Below, piece after piece: positions 47,441 to 58,064 of a DNA stretch of 64,000 nt; within the stretch, counting starts at the first letter, position 1; each line of letters starts with the position of its first letter. The notes beneath the pieces were generated by a model. It made no database searches. It was not told the DNA's origin and worked only from the letters and a program-made list of their open reading frames with translations. The DNA is taken from contig NC_092660.1 in NCBI RefSeq assembly GCF_032118995.1, positions 2,867,501 to 2,931,500 of the forward strand, given 5' to 3'. The position numbers and the translations under genes are program-made. This stretch comes from Asterias amurensis (Eukaryota; Echinodermata; Asteroidea; Forcipulatida; Asteriidae).

Positions 47441-47515
47441 GATCGAGCAGCCAATCTTGCCATCATCGTTGCGCTTAGTTTCCTAGTCATGGGCTTCTGA
47501 GGCTCCTTCAATGAG
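47395..47515 (-). CDS. CH-protein exon 10 and stop
   Basis: Encodes SLKEPQKPMTRKLSATMMAR, then LAARSPGGVAGMSASDSDD and TAA. Acceptor 'gcatttgacag'; the final 20 codons belong to the adjoining minisatellite. Confidence 0.87.
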
Positions 47516-50500
47516 CTGTCAAATGCATTGAAAGTATAAAATATTATAAAAACAGTATTAAAAGAGAAAATGAAGTGCATTTTTCCTACGATTGATGCGC
47601 TGAGGCATTATGATGCACATTAAACTACCCCAAGTACATCAAAAATTTACAATCATTTAGTGACACATAATGATAAAGAGAGAGTCATAAACAAAAAACG
47701 GAAACAAAAAACAAAAAAAAGGACGAGTCAAGAAGGCATACAAAAAATCTACTGTTAAAACTATGGAGGAACTGACTAGGAAGGAATTGTTAAACCTGTT
47801 TGTTTTTAAGACCTAGTGAGTTGTGGAATCATACCTAATGTGTTTGTTACAATCAATGAGTGTGTAGAAGATGTGTACTATCAGACAAAATACAATTCAA
47901 ACATATACCTTCACCTTTAAAGGCACTGGACACTATAATTTTAGCATAAAACCTTACTTGGTAACGAGTAATGGAGAGCTGTTGATAGTATAACACATTG
48001 TGAGAAACGGCTCCCTCTGAAAGAACTTAGTTTTTGAGAAAGAAGTTATTTCTCACTAAAATATTTTAAATGAAATCGAGACCTCCGCTAAGGTCTCAAA
48101 TTCAAGGCATCTGAAGGCACACAACTTGTGCGACAAGGGTGTTTTTTTCCTTTCGTTTTTCTCTCGCAACTTCGACGACCAATTGAGTTCAAATTTTCAA
48201 AGGTTTGTTATTGTATGCATATAAGACTGGTCTTTGACGATCAACAAAGGTGTCCAGTGCCTGTGATAATAATTAATACCCAACTTACCTGTCATGGCCT
48301 TGATTTCTCAGCACATCTTTGTCATTCCAAGTTGTCAGCTTATCCCTTGCCAGGTTGTCATCATCTTCAACCCTAGAAGACGTGTTCCTCATACTGTTCC
48401 CGATTCTAGTTCTTGCGTCCGTCCTAGAAGCGGTCGACAAGAACGGCATTGAAAACGGAGAGAAGAATCCTGAGACGTCCGGTTGGTTTCGCATCCGTGA
48501 CGGAGTGTCTCTGGGCAAGAGGGTCGCTTTCGCAGGAGATGCATCTAGAGGGTGACTGGTAGTCTGTTTTAACAGCGGAGCGTCGTCGTCGTTATCAGTT
48601 TCTGCGTCTCTGGATTCTGGCCCAAGCAGCGATGAGAGCCTTGTAGTTGGTTTCATGAGCAAGGACAGGCTGGTCTCGAGTTCTTCTATCTCTTGATGAG
48701 TCTCACCTTGAACTATTGGTCGCTCTGGCGCGTCAGTACTCTCATCAAACCCAAGTAACTCCCTTGTCGCCTGGTAGGGCACGGCTAGAGAACGCTTATC
48801 AGAACTTTTCTCATCACTGATACTGTCTGGTTCTGTTCTCCCTTGGTCAGAAATACGCTTTCCTGATGTCAAACAGCTCTTGCTCGGGTCCCTTTGGAAG
48901 TTGTCATTCAATCTTGTATCTGTTGGGTAGCTTGTCGAAACACCTCTTGCCTGTTGGTCGTTTGGATTTCTTCCAGATGAATCGACAGTTGGCATAGCAT
49001 CGGTATTGTCTCGGGAGGACTGCCTAATGGTTTGATTTCTTCCAGATGAATCAACAGTTGGTACTGGATCGATGTTATCTCTGGAGTATTGCCTGATGAG
49101 CTGGCGACGCATTTGATTGACTGCTTCCTCCTCATTCCTCATTCTGTCCCTCTCCTCTCCCATCGCTAAATATTGCTGTAAGTGTTCCAAAATAAAAGAT
49201 TTATTATTATATCTGAAGTAAAAAATATGCATCTCCTTAAGGTGATCCCCTGGCTACTGCTTCTCAGGTTGTATCATAACTTGGGTTAAATCCCTGGCTA
49301 CACGGCAGTTGAATGGCTTCTGACTGGCACCCCCAAACAAAGATGTTGTCTAATATGAAGACTGCTTACATTGGGCTAGGAAGCTCAGTTGGGTAGAGCA
49401 CCAGCACGTTAATCCGGATGTCCTTGGTTCAATTCCCACTCTAGTAAATTTTTAATTGTTCAACCTGAATCATAAAAAGGGGGATACATTGCAATGACTA
49501 TTATGATTTGAAATTCAAACTTCAAGTAGTAAACCACGAGGGAAACTGGGTAAACTTTAATTCAAGTTAGTGTTGAACAAAGCAAAGTTGACTAGAGTGG
49601 GATATGCACCCGCAACCTCCATAGTAACATGCCGGCACTCTACCAACTAAGACATCTAGCTCTTTTTTGTTGTCGATAATTTCTATTCAAGGGTGCCAGT
49701 TGGAAGCCATTCAACAAAGCTACTAAGTGACAATCCTGAACAGAGATATTGACAAAATAGGGAGAACGCCAACATCTAGGTAGAGCCTAATTATATTTTG
49801 AGCATTAATCATTTCTGAGATGGGAATCACACCATTTATGAAATTCAGACTTTATTTCCCTTTAAAAGAGTTCTTTGGAACCGCAAACAATGAACTTTTA
49901 ACTGATACTCGAAACTGAGACGTCTTTTAAACCTTAGAAAATCTTACTCGTGTTCACGTCAAAGAGGTTACTATTCTGTAAAGCTATCAAGTTCTTACCG
50001 TCATCATGTGTTCACTTGCTGCTTTGAGATCTAAGAGATACCATGTTAAGCCATCTTTACTCTGTCCGTCAATCACAGCCTTGAGGTCAAGTTCATTCCT
50101 TGGTACTCCTAAGAATTGTTCAGCAGCTTCCGTGGCAATCTCAAGCCTTTCCAGAGGAGTACTGTAAAGAACCTCCTAAAAGAACAGATTGAACCAAAAG
50201 ATGGAATGTGTTTAAACAGTTTTATAACACACCTCTTGCCTGTTCTGTATTCTGGTTGGCTGAAACATGGTCACAGGGGATGAACCAGTATACTCTAGTG
50301 ATCCCGCGCGCGTTTGCGGAAACTAGTTCCCGTGCGGGCACTAGTCTTTGAGAATAGTGCCCGGTTACAGCGCCCTCTTTTGACTTGAATTGTGGACAAC
50401 AACTACAAAACTTCCTTTCTTTTCCAGATTTCTGTTCTTATTTCACATTTAAGACCAAGCTGTGTTATAAAACACATTATTGACTGGCATAATTTGGTAA

Positions 50501-53500
50501 CTAGTGTACGTCTATTCCCCCTCGGGCCTGTGAGTGACCAGAAGAGGGGCCTATTTCCCTCGGGGGAATAGACGTACACTAGTTACCTCATTACCAGTCA
50601 ATATGTGTCTACTAATGTAGCGCTTTTCACACCCGATGCGCGTCTCAAAGCGCTTCCAACATTATTACCACTAGTCATCGGGTCTTAATTCATTCCTTAA
50701 TCATGTCAGCTCCTTGGGGAGGATACAGCCTGGGCAACAAATATGCGCTAATAAGCTATGTAAAGCAATCACAAGAACGATCTCTGCCCTGGGTGGAGAG
50801 GGGCAATAATGTCATCAAGTGCCTTGCTCAGGGACACAGGTGTCATGACCGGAAAATCAAACCCACACTCTGCTGAACAGAAACACCAGAGCTTGAGTCC
50901 ACTCTTATCCACTCAGCCATGACACCCTACACCCTATTTTATAAATGGAACTTTTGTGAACACCAGTGACTTTGTTTTACTAATTTCTCAAAAACTACAG
51001 AACCTCAGCATCTAATATTTTAAGGTACGCTTTCTACTATCATTATATTCAAACGGTGTTTGAAGTAAGTTTAATGTAAATCTGTGGACATTGTGTTTTG
51101 TGTTACAAAAAGTACCCAAATCCTTTAAGGCCTACCATTAGAACTTAGGCATCTGCACCCAATTTAATAGAGCTGCTTAAGCAGAAAATATTGACTAAAA
51201 ATGTTCTGCTTAGCAGAAACGATTAGGGTACCAGTCAAAATTGTGCATGTTACATGGTATTTTAGCTGGTAATCCCAATTCTGGTAAGCATTCATTTTGC
51301 TTGTTACTAAAATAACACCATTTATATAGTGCCTTTTCCTAAGGTTGCAAAGCGCTCAGAGATTGAAAAGAAAAAACAAAAACAAAAAAACAATGGGAAT
51401 GAAATAAAAAACCAACAGGAAAACCACGACCAGGCAAAGTCTGCGGCATTGAGTCAAATAAAGTGGCATACATACCTCCTGTGTAACACTTTCATCCCAT
51501 AGTTGGTTTACAATAGCACACAGTAGAATACCATCACCAAACCTAAAAATAAAAAAAATTACAAACCAATATTACAGAAATTTTCAGACATTTAAAATCA
51601 TCTTTGTCACACTAAACCCAAACTCTACCAACACCAAAGTGTGAGTTTACAACACTACATCACCAGGCCTGATATTGGTAATTACTAAAAATAATTATTA
51701 GTATAAAACCTTACTTGGTAATAAGTAATGGGGAGAGGTTGATAGTATAAAACACTGTGAGAAACAGCTCCCTCTGAAGTGATGTAGTTTTTGAAAAAGA
51801 AGTAATTTTCCTTGAACTTGGTTTTGAGACCTCAGAATTAGATTTTGAGGTCTCGAAATCAAGCTCCTAAAAGCACACAACTTGTGCAGCAAGGCCATTA
51901 TTATCTCGCAACTTCGACAACTAATTGAGCTCAATTTTTCACAGGTTTGTTATTTTATGCATATGTTGAGATACACCAAGTGAGAAGACTGGTCTTAGAC
52001 AATTACCTATATTGTCCAGTGTCTTTAAGACAGGAAACCGTACCTAATACATGCAAAACTTACTCTGAATAATCTTTCAACTCGATTCCTAGTAGTCTCT
52101 TAATCCAGCTGAAGACTGCCATGTCTTCCTTATACCACACTGTGAAGATACTGCTTGAGCTAGTCTCAGAACAAGCCCCTGTTTCATCCTGATGGCTTGA
52201 TGTTTGCTCTCCCTCTGTGATCCAAAAAGTGTATAAATTTAAAGGAACATTACAGAATGGGGGAATTTTGGGACGCTTGGTGGCAGCAGACTTTACCAGG
52301 TAAAATTAATTGTTTTCTGTAATCTGCGCATGCTCAGAACTAGGTAAACAATGAAAATTTACCTGGTAAGTCTGCTGCCACCAAGCGTTCCAAAGTCTCC
52401 CATTTGATTTTGTTGACAAAAAAAGTTGCTGGCAGTGTAAGCACTTTATGTAATCCACCATATACATAAACTGACAGACATGTAGAAGTTTGAGATCGAT
52501 TGGCCATCTAGGTCGTCATGAGAATTTTATAAACTCCAAACGCGAAATTAGATTATTTATTTCTCAGGCAGAAATATTTCAAGGGATGTTTTCTACAGTC
52601 ATCATCATTAGAGGGTGTAAGTTTTAAGTAAATCAGTGACCTGTGAAGTTTTTTCTTATCAATTCTGTAATGTTCCAATGATGCATTTAACAATGGAATT
52701 GCTTACAAATACATTAAAAATGCTGCGAAGTTTACACATTAAAGATTGGATTAAAGACACTGGACACTATTAATAATTGTCTTAGACCAGTCTTCTCACT
52801 TGGTGTATCTCAACATATGCATAAAATGACAAACCTGTGAAAATTTGAGCTCCATCCGGCATCTAAGTTGCGAGATAATAATGAAAGAAAAAAACAACCT
52901 TGTCACACAAAGTTGTGTGCTTTCAGATGCTTGATTTCGAGACCTCAAATTCTAAATCTTAGGTCTCGAAATAAAATTTGTGGAAAATTACTTCTTTCTC
53001 AAAAACTATGTTCCTTCAGAGGGAGCCGTTTCTCACAACAGCTCCCCATTACTTGTTACAATTAAGGTTTTACGCTAATGTTTATTTTGAGTAACTACCA
53101 ATAATGTCCCCTGCCTTTAAAAGTGTTGCAACTGACCCGGACAGGGTTCGAACCCACGTTCCGGAAATCACAGAACTTGAGTCCATCGCTCAAAACCAAT
53201 AAGCCAACATAAAATATTACCTTGTAGGAATGAATTCTTAGGCCATGTGAAACCGGCTGATGAGAGAGACGGGGATAACGACTTGTGTTTCCATGACAAC
53301 ACTGGGCTTAAGCAACGATGGTCCTCCAACATGTCACCTGAGAAACATTAAACAAATTCTGATCATTTCCAACATATATTTTATTGCAGTTTATTTTGTT
53401 AATATTGTTTATTTATTGATAATCAACAGGTATAACAGGTATCATCAAATAAGAAAACAATTGGCATGTCATGGCCGAGCGGTTAAGAGCACCGGATTCA

Positions 53501-56431
53501 AGCTCTGGTGTTTTATCAGCAGAGTGTAGGTTTTAATCCCTGACATGAACCTTCCTACGCAGGAAAAACAGGACTGAAGTTTCAGGTTTTCAGGGCAACA
53601 CTCAGGCTGAGCTTTTTTAAAGGCGGTGGACACTGTTGGTAATTACTTCAAATAATTGTAATCGTAAAACCTTTCTTGATTACGAGTAATAGGGAGAGGT
53701 TGATAGTATTTGACAATTACCAATAGTGTCAAGTGTCTTTAAAGGTAACTCCTCTTTACGACATTTGTCCACAATCTTTAAAATGAAAAAGAGAAATTAA
53801 AATAAACAAACTACGTACCTTGAAAGCGTATTTGCATTGCCCGGCACAGTGCCAGTATGGTCTTAATATTACCGCTTACCACATCTGCATGGAAATAAAA
53901 GGCACATTTATTTGTAAAATTACAAATGTGGACAATCAAAGTATGTTAAAAATCTCAAACAATAAAATAGAGAATTTCAAACATTTTAGAATTAATTTTA
54001 GTGGACTTGAAAACCAAATAAATGAAACGAATTGTAAATGAGAAGAAAAAAAATGAATAAAAAGGACAAAAAAGCCACACACAAAATCTTTCAATTGTAT
54101 TGATGAGATATTTTAGTACTGCTTGTTCAAATAAAAACAGTGTACATGGGTAGAAAGTTCTTTCTCATTATGTTCTGGGGTCGATTTCACAAAGAGTTAG
54201 GACTCGTCTTATCTCGAGTTAGAAACAGTAACTCGTCCTAACTAAGGATTAGTCAAAGGTCTGCATGCTACAGTGCAGGATTGGGACTCGTCCTAAGTCC
54301 TAAGACTAGTCTTAAGTTAGGAAGAGTTTTGTGAAATCGACGGCAGGTCTTGTAAAATGTTAACCTACCTGGGGTCGATTTCACAAAGAGTTAGGACTAG
54401 TCCTAACTTAGGACTAGTCCTAAGAGATATACGAAACATATGGCTAGTCCTAAGTTAGGACAAGTAATTCGTCCTAACTCAAGATAAGACTAGTCTTAAC
54501 TCTTTGTGAAATCCACCCCTGGTCTGTAGTCTTAGGGCCTTGTCACATGAGGCAAATTTTACAGGCAACTTGGAGGCAACCAACTGCAGTGCTTGCTGCA
54601 GGACCACTGGCAGCACATGAGTATTTTTTCAAACAATGTCTTATGTTCGGCAAGAATAAGAACATTCAAACGTGAATGCATTCTCTTCTTAGAGATTGCC
54701 TGGAACCGGTTGCCTGTAAATTGCCCCGTGTGACACGGCCCTTAGTGTTATTTCCCTCTAATCTTGGACCCTGAAATGTAATTTCTACCTTCAGCGTATA
54801 CACCTCTCAAGTCAACTCCCAATCTATCTAGGAATAGAAGACACTCTTCGGTGTTTTCAACACGGTGAACATAGAGGGCAGGATTTTGATGTACGCATGG
54901 GGGCGACTCATAAGCTAGAAAGAAAATAAAAGACTATTTTTACACAGCTTCTTTGTTTAAAAAAATTTAAAACAAAGAATTGAAAGTAGTTAATTATTCC
55001 GATATGTCAATCTCTTTTGTTTGAGTGGTGGCTCTGAGAAGAGCCGGTTTGGTATTGACGTTTCAAACAGTCAACACTCAAACAAAAGAGATTTATACAT
55101 GGCTGTACCCACAAGTTTACTATTTATTTATAGTTTCTTTCACATCAGAAACCACGGAAACTTGATCTTTTTAACAATTGTTCCCAGACTTTATACTCAC
55201 AGATTTGTTGAACAAAATACAGTAGAGTAATACCATCAGCAAGATCTTCCTGTAAGTCTGTGATGCACTTACAATCAGGAACATGCTGCAGGTAGTCATT
55301 CAGCCAAGCAGTGAATTCCTGAAAACATAAAATTACATTAAACTTATAAGGTTTAAAGCTTATTAGAAATGTTCCCTAAAATTTTTAAAAAACTATTTTA
55401 GCAATAGCATGTAGTATGTTCACAGATTAACGTGACTCTCCTGAAAACATTGCTATGTGATTTTTCATTTATTTTCCTGAAAAACTTAAAGACTTAGGCC
55501 TATTGTATAAAACTCAGCCTTCTAAAGGTCAATGGACCCTTCCCATGAAATATGCTAATCACATTCACGCATGCCTACAGACCCTGTTGGTTGGCAAACG
55601 CCATAGAGTTGTGCACTAAGCAGACGCGCAATCACGTCTGCGCCAAGCAGCCATTAGCCGTGTACAAAACAGCGCGATGTTACCTTACTTTGCCAACCAA
55701 AACGTTAGTGCACACGCGCTATGTGCAATTTACATATTTCATGGGAAGGGTCCATTGTATCACATACATCTTCATTTACAGCGAGTAGGGATTCATGTCC
55801 TGGCCAAAAAAAAATTATACAAAATGTATCAAAACCCTTTAAAGGGTAGGTATACGTTATACATTTGATTATCATTCTTAAATTTATGGCAACAAAACTT
55901 TAAATTTGAATCCTACAGCAAGTTTTGACAGTATAAAGTATTTTTGAGAAACATTTCAATTTCAAGAATGTGGTCAAAAAATTTGAATCTGAGAAGCTAT
56001 ACTACAGTAACGATTTTCAAATTGTACATTCTTATTAGGGGTTATTATACTTTCGTGAATATATTCGGCTCAGCATTTTTTGCGATATATCTCAAAACGT
56101 GACTAACTTTTGTTCCTGTATGCTTTATATGCACAAGTAATGTAAATAAGTCATTATTAAGCGGTTTTAAACAGCCTGTTCACTATTCAGATCGTTTCAC
56201 TACTCTTTTATTCCTTTATTTATCACAAGCAGTTGAAATTGAATAAAGAGTTTTTTTGACAATGTCTGCACTTGATACATGTACCTTTTTCTCATATTGG
56301 ACTCTTTCTCCGTGCTTTGATGGATTTTCCAGATGGGATGGTTTACAGTACAGATGATTGTGTTCATTTGGCACATGAAGAGGGCTGGAGAGCTCCATTT
56401 GTACACTCAGACCTTGGGAAAGATAAAACAT
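47395..56431 (-). CDS. Tandem calponin-homology domain protein, 10 exons
   Basis: Probable cytoskeleton-binding protein. Exons in transcript order: 56431-56285, 55318-55201, 54914-54789, 53884-53819, 53337-53221, 52214-52064, 51542-51476, 50175-49999, 49175-48289, 47515-47395; all GT-AG and in phase, about 658 aa. CH1 (about 45-130) has FTAWLNDYL, DLQEDLADGITLL, a VENTEECLLFL helix and SGNIKTILALC, closest by eye to neuron-navigator or dixin-type CH domains. The second domain (about 190-290) has FSWIKRLLG, FGDGILLCAIVNQLW and EAAEQFLGVP...WYLLDL, like filamin or dystrophin CH2. Residues about 325-658 look disordered and polar, ending in acidic SDSDD. The first ATG after an in-frame TAG is at 56431; a later ATG (56398) is possible if the 5' part is an acceptor-bounded exon. 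I do not recognise the orthologue; actin binding is inferred from fold only. Confidence 0.82.
47917..48264. mobile_element. GGCACTGGACAC MITE in the last intron of the CH gene
   Basis: TTAA plus 'aggcactggacactat' to 'gtgtccagtgcctgtg', nearly full length (about 345 bp). It ends 25 bp from the exon 9 donor. Confidence 0.9.
48289..49175 (-). CDS. CH-protein exon 9 (disordered region)
   Basis: 887-nt exon. It begins with a charged helix (YLAMGEERDRMRNEEEAV), then two 23-residue repeats (plus coordinates 48965-49102) sharing SRDN-D-xxPTVDSSGRN, then a polar tail rich in D, S, T and R. Exit phase 2 into the last exon. Confidence 0.88.
49370..49700. mobile_element. Element with two inverted tRNA-like heads
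   Basis: Plus-strand 'gctcagttgggtagagc' with 'ggttcaattcccactctag' (49388-49444). Minus-strand 'cttagttggtagagtgccgg' with 'cccactctagtc' reads inward from about 49670 to 49592. Neither forms a full cloverleaf. Likely two SINEs, or one foldback element, head-out. Confidence 0.55.
49999..50175 (-). CDS. CH-protein exon 8 (end of second CH)
   Basis: 59 codons: LERLEIATEAAEQFLGVPRN and DGLTWYLLDLKAASEHMM. Acceptor 'gttcttttag', donor 'gtaaga'. Confidence 0.87.
50479..50602. mobile_element. Short palindromic MITE-like element
   Basis: 'ggtaactagtgtacgtctat' inverted as 'atagacgtacactagttacc', with arms extending to about 40 bp (outer 'gactgg' and 'ccagtc') around a 36-bp loop. Confidence 0.8.
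50810..50930 (-). mobile_element. tRNA-type SINE, minus strand
   Basis: Reverse complement gives 'gtgtcatggctgagtgg', 'actcaagctctggtgtttct', 'gggtttgattttccgg' and 'tgtccctgagcaaggcac', the same head and core as at 31020 and 53461. Confidence 0.6.
51155..51305. mobile_element. Truncated MITE of the CAATTTCATAGAGCTG family
   Basis: 'acccaatttaatagagctgc' and 'gctggtaatccca' match the left arm of the element at 45146; no right arm. Confidence 0.6.
51476..51542 (-). CDS. CH-protein exon 7
   Basis: 67-nt exon encoding EFGDGILLCAIVNQLWDESV and TQE, the conserved 'DG..L..L' helix of a CH domain. Exit phase 0. Confidence 0.87.
51668..52028. mobile_element. GGCACTGGACAC MITE in intron 6 of the CH gene
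   Basis: 'gatattggtaattac' to 'attgtccagtgtctttaa' with the full consensus interior; the extreme left terminus is eroded. Confidence 0.85.
52064..52214 (-). CDS. CH-protein exon 6 (start of second CH)
   Basis: Encodes a Ser/Thr-rich stretch, then FTVWYKEDMAVFSWIKRLLG. Donor 'gtaagt', exit phase 2. Confidence 0.83.
52268..52402. mobile_element. GGTGGCAGCAG foldback MITE, copy 2
   Basis: 'gacgcttggtggcagcagac' inverted as 'gtctgctgccaccaagcg'; inner arms 'ttaccaggtaaa' and 'tttacctggtaa'. About 135 bp. Confidence 0.88.
52751..53120. mobile_element. GGCACTGGACAC MITE, full-length
   Basis: TTAA (52751-52754) plus 'agacactggacactatt' and 'aatgtcccctgccttTAA' ending in TTAA at 53117-53120; centre 'gagacctcaaattc...ttaggtctcgaaat'. 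Confidence 0.92.
53135..53215 (-). mobile_element. tRNA-derived SINE fragment, minus strand
   Basis: Plus-strand 'cagggttcgaacccacgttcc' gives a B-box in reverse, followed by 'acttgagtccatcgctcaa...aagcca', an A-box-like end. Confidence 0.5.
53221..53337 (-). CDS. CH-protein exon 5 (interdomain linker)
   Basis: Encodes GDMLEDHRCLSPVLSWKHKS and a Ser-rich linker. Acceptor 'tgtttctcag', donor 'gtaata'. Confidence 0.82.
53461..53616 (+). mobile_element. tRNA(Leu/Ser)-type SINE
   Basis: 'gtcatggccgagcggttaagagc' and 'gttttaatccctgacatgaac' resemble a long-variable-arm tRNA; the T-arm is degraded (gttTTAAtcc), so it is a SINE head and not a functional tRNA. Confidence 0.65.
53617..53742. mobile_element. 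GGCACTGGACAC MITE, strongly deleted
   Basis: TTAA at 53617 and 53739 with both termini ('aggcggtggacactg' and 'gtgtcaagtgtct') but an interior of only about 85 bp. Confidence 0.85.
53819..53884 (-). CDS. CH-protein exon 4 (end of CH1)
   Basis: 66-nt exon encoding DVVSGNIKTILALCRAMQIR, the last CH1 helices. Acceptor 'ttccatgcag', donor 'gtacgt'. Confidence 0.87.
54177..54346. mobile_element. GTCGATTTCACAAAGAGTTAGGAC foldback MITE, copy 1
   Basis: 'gtcgatttcacaaagagtta' inverted as 'gaagagttttgtgaaatcga', with interior multiples of 'gactagtccta'-like palindromes. It neighbours copy 2. Confidence 0.88.
54371..54521. mobile_element. CACAAAGAGTTAGGAC foldback MITE, copy 2
   Basis: 'gatttcacaaagagttagga' inverted as 'actctttgtgaaatcc'; 24 bp from copy 1 and in tandem with it. 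A third, diverged copy is at 63672-63812. Confidence 0.88.
54789..54914 (-). CDS. CH-protein exon 3 (CH1, middle)
   Basis: Encodes SYESPPCVHQ through VENTEECLLFLDRLGVDLRG to YAE. Acceptor 'tttctttctag'; phase 1 in and out. Confidence 0.87.
55005..55145. mobile_element. Hairpin element related to 45460-45600
   Basis: 'tctcttttgtttgagtg' inverted as 'cactcaaacaaaagaga' encloses 'ctctgagaagagccggtttggt...gacgttt', which also occurs at 45500-45560. GAAACGTC (minus strand) is kept but CTGANGA is lost. Confidence 0.6.
55201..55318 (-). CDS. CH-protein exon 2 (CH1, first half)
   Basis: Encodes EFTAWLNDYLQHVPD to ITLLYFVQQI. Acceptor 'tatgttttcag', donor 'gtgagt', phase 1 exit. Confidence 0.85.
55319..56284. 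other. Intron between CH-protein exons 1 and 2
   Basis: About 970 bp, AT-rich; inverted 'ttcccatgaaatatg' and 'catatttcatgggaa' at about 55538 and 55731 suggest another small foldback element of about 210 bp. Confidence 0.5.
56285..56431 (-). CDS. CH-protein exon 1 (putative)
   Basis: Encodes an N-terminal segment ending SKHGERVQYEKK, which joins in phase to EFTAWLNDYL; 'YEKK-FTAW' is typical of the entry into a CH domain. Donor 'gtacat'. An acceptor-like 'tctttcccaag' at 56413 makes an upstream exon possible. Confidence 0.65.
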
Positions 56432-57112
56432 ACTTGGCTACTTGGTTAGAATCCAGAGATATCGCAAGGCATGACAGTAAAACACCCCAACCCCCCTGAA
56501 GCACAAACACTTCAAAACATTCTGTTTTCCCCCATTTCAGACCAGCAACGTTTGGTTTCAGGAGTAAGAAACCAATCTGTTATATTTTCTCTCTAATGTA
56601 GGCATATAATTTATTACATTAAACAAAATTTATTATTGTCTGCAGAGTTAATCCAACAATTTTTCTTTTCATTTTCACTTAAAAAATGTTTTAGGTTTTT
56701 CCCCATACTGGCACACCATAGAATCCCATTTAGCTATCACATCACTGATCTATCTAGTGACAATTAAAGGAGAATGAAACTCAATCTAGCAGATGGTACT
56801 TTTGTTTTGAAACTTAGAGGTTGGATGATGTTTCTTCGACTCATTTAATTGTTGGCATAATAATGCACTAGTGATTTATACCAAAAATTCATCATTTTAG
56901 TATAAATGTTTGAGCATAACCTACGACAGGAAACTTTATTCTCAGCATGATTTAGCCTGTAGAAAATACAGACCATGAGTAAACAGAGTTTCTGTCACCT
57001 GTGGAGCTTGCACAGTCTCATGGTAAATGGGAATAAAAGTTTGGTTCCGAAAACATATGAGGGTCGACAAATGGTCGATAACATATGTATGATGCTACGA
57101 TAACTAAGTTTG
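56432..57112. other. Upstream flank of the CH gene
   Basis: AT-rich sequence; may hold a 5' UTR exon and promoter of the minus-strand gene. No motif can be called. Confidence 0.4.
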
Positions 57113-57272
57113 TTAATAAAAATAATAGTAATTGAATGAGCTTTTTTATTTGACATTGGAGCGACGTCATATGTTTTCAAACCTGTCATTGGTTGGTATT
57201 TTATTGAATATTCAGAAGCTAGTATGGCCGCAAAATAAATAAAAAAGCTCATTCAATTACTATTATTTTTAT
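57113..57272. mobile_element. Palindromic element with CATTCAATTACTATTATTTTT arms
   Basis: 'aaaaataatagtaattgaat' near 57118 is inverted at about 57250-57270; arms of about 34 bp. The GGCGCC MITE sits directly at its right edge. Confidence 0.75.
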
Positions 57273-57408
57273 GGAAAAGTTTCCGTATGGCGCCACCACT
57301 TTTTCATTCGAAATAAAATAATATAGTATCTAATTTACCTGATTGATATATCCCTTTTTGTAAAAATGAGTGAAAAAGTGGTGGCGCCAAACGGAAAGTT
57401 ATCCAAAA
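57270..57408. mobile_element. Foldback MITE, GGCGCCACCACTT family, copy 3
   Basis: 'ggaaaagtttccgtatggcg' to 'ccaaacggaaagttatcc' with the shared core 'atatagtatctaatttacct'. Confidence 0.88.
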
Positions 57409-58064
57409 CGGAAATAGTAGAAAGTTACCAAGTAAAGTTAGGCCTACAATTTTTACATTTCAAGTCATGAAGTACAACTTACAAAAAAAATACAATACAA
57501 GTTGTACTTCGTTGCAGCGATGACCATACTTCAGGCACTTGTTGAATCGTTGAAGGAGCTCAGTCGTTATTCACTCAGTCCATAATTTTATATCACATTC
57601 ACATATCCACACGATTATGAAAAGATAATGATAATTCTTATTGATTTATTCTGACACCAAGCTTGGCCGACGATCGATTGTCATGATTGTTTACATGTAC
57701 GTTTCATCGGTGAGAAGACGAGGGCGCCACACAGCGACTATGTGGTGTCATCTTTTTATATAAAACTTTCACTTTCAGTTTCACTTTCATTAAAACTTTT
57801 ACATGTATTATGGGAGTGGCTGTTAATAAAATCATAGAGCAAGTGTTCATTGCTCTGTAATTAAACAACTAAAGCTTTCTTGGCGCCCAGAAGACACACG
57901 CTTTTGTTTCCTTCTTATTTTGAAAACCGTTGAGGCAGTGAGGCAGATCATCTCGAGGCAGAGGTAGTACAGTGCCAACGGTAACTTGCGTGACCCGTGA
58001 CCCCTCTCTGATTGACCGGTGGTATATGCATTACAATGCATCCTGGGTAAACTTACTGCACGAC
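57409..58064. other. Intergenic, between divergent genes
   Basis: No gene or repeat terminus seen; a possible TATA-like 'tttttatataaaac' lies at 57753 but is not tied to any transcript. Confidence 0.4.

Noticed and set aside
53461-53560. Functional tRNA-Leu gene
   Set aside because: The T-arm consensus GTTCGAATCCC is degraded to gttttaatccc and the same head recurs with a SINE core elsewhere.
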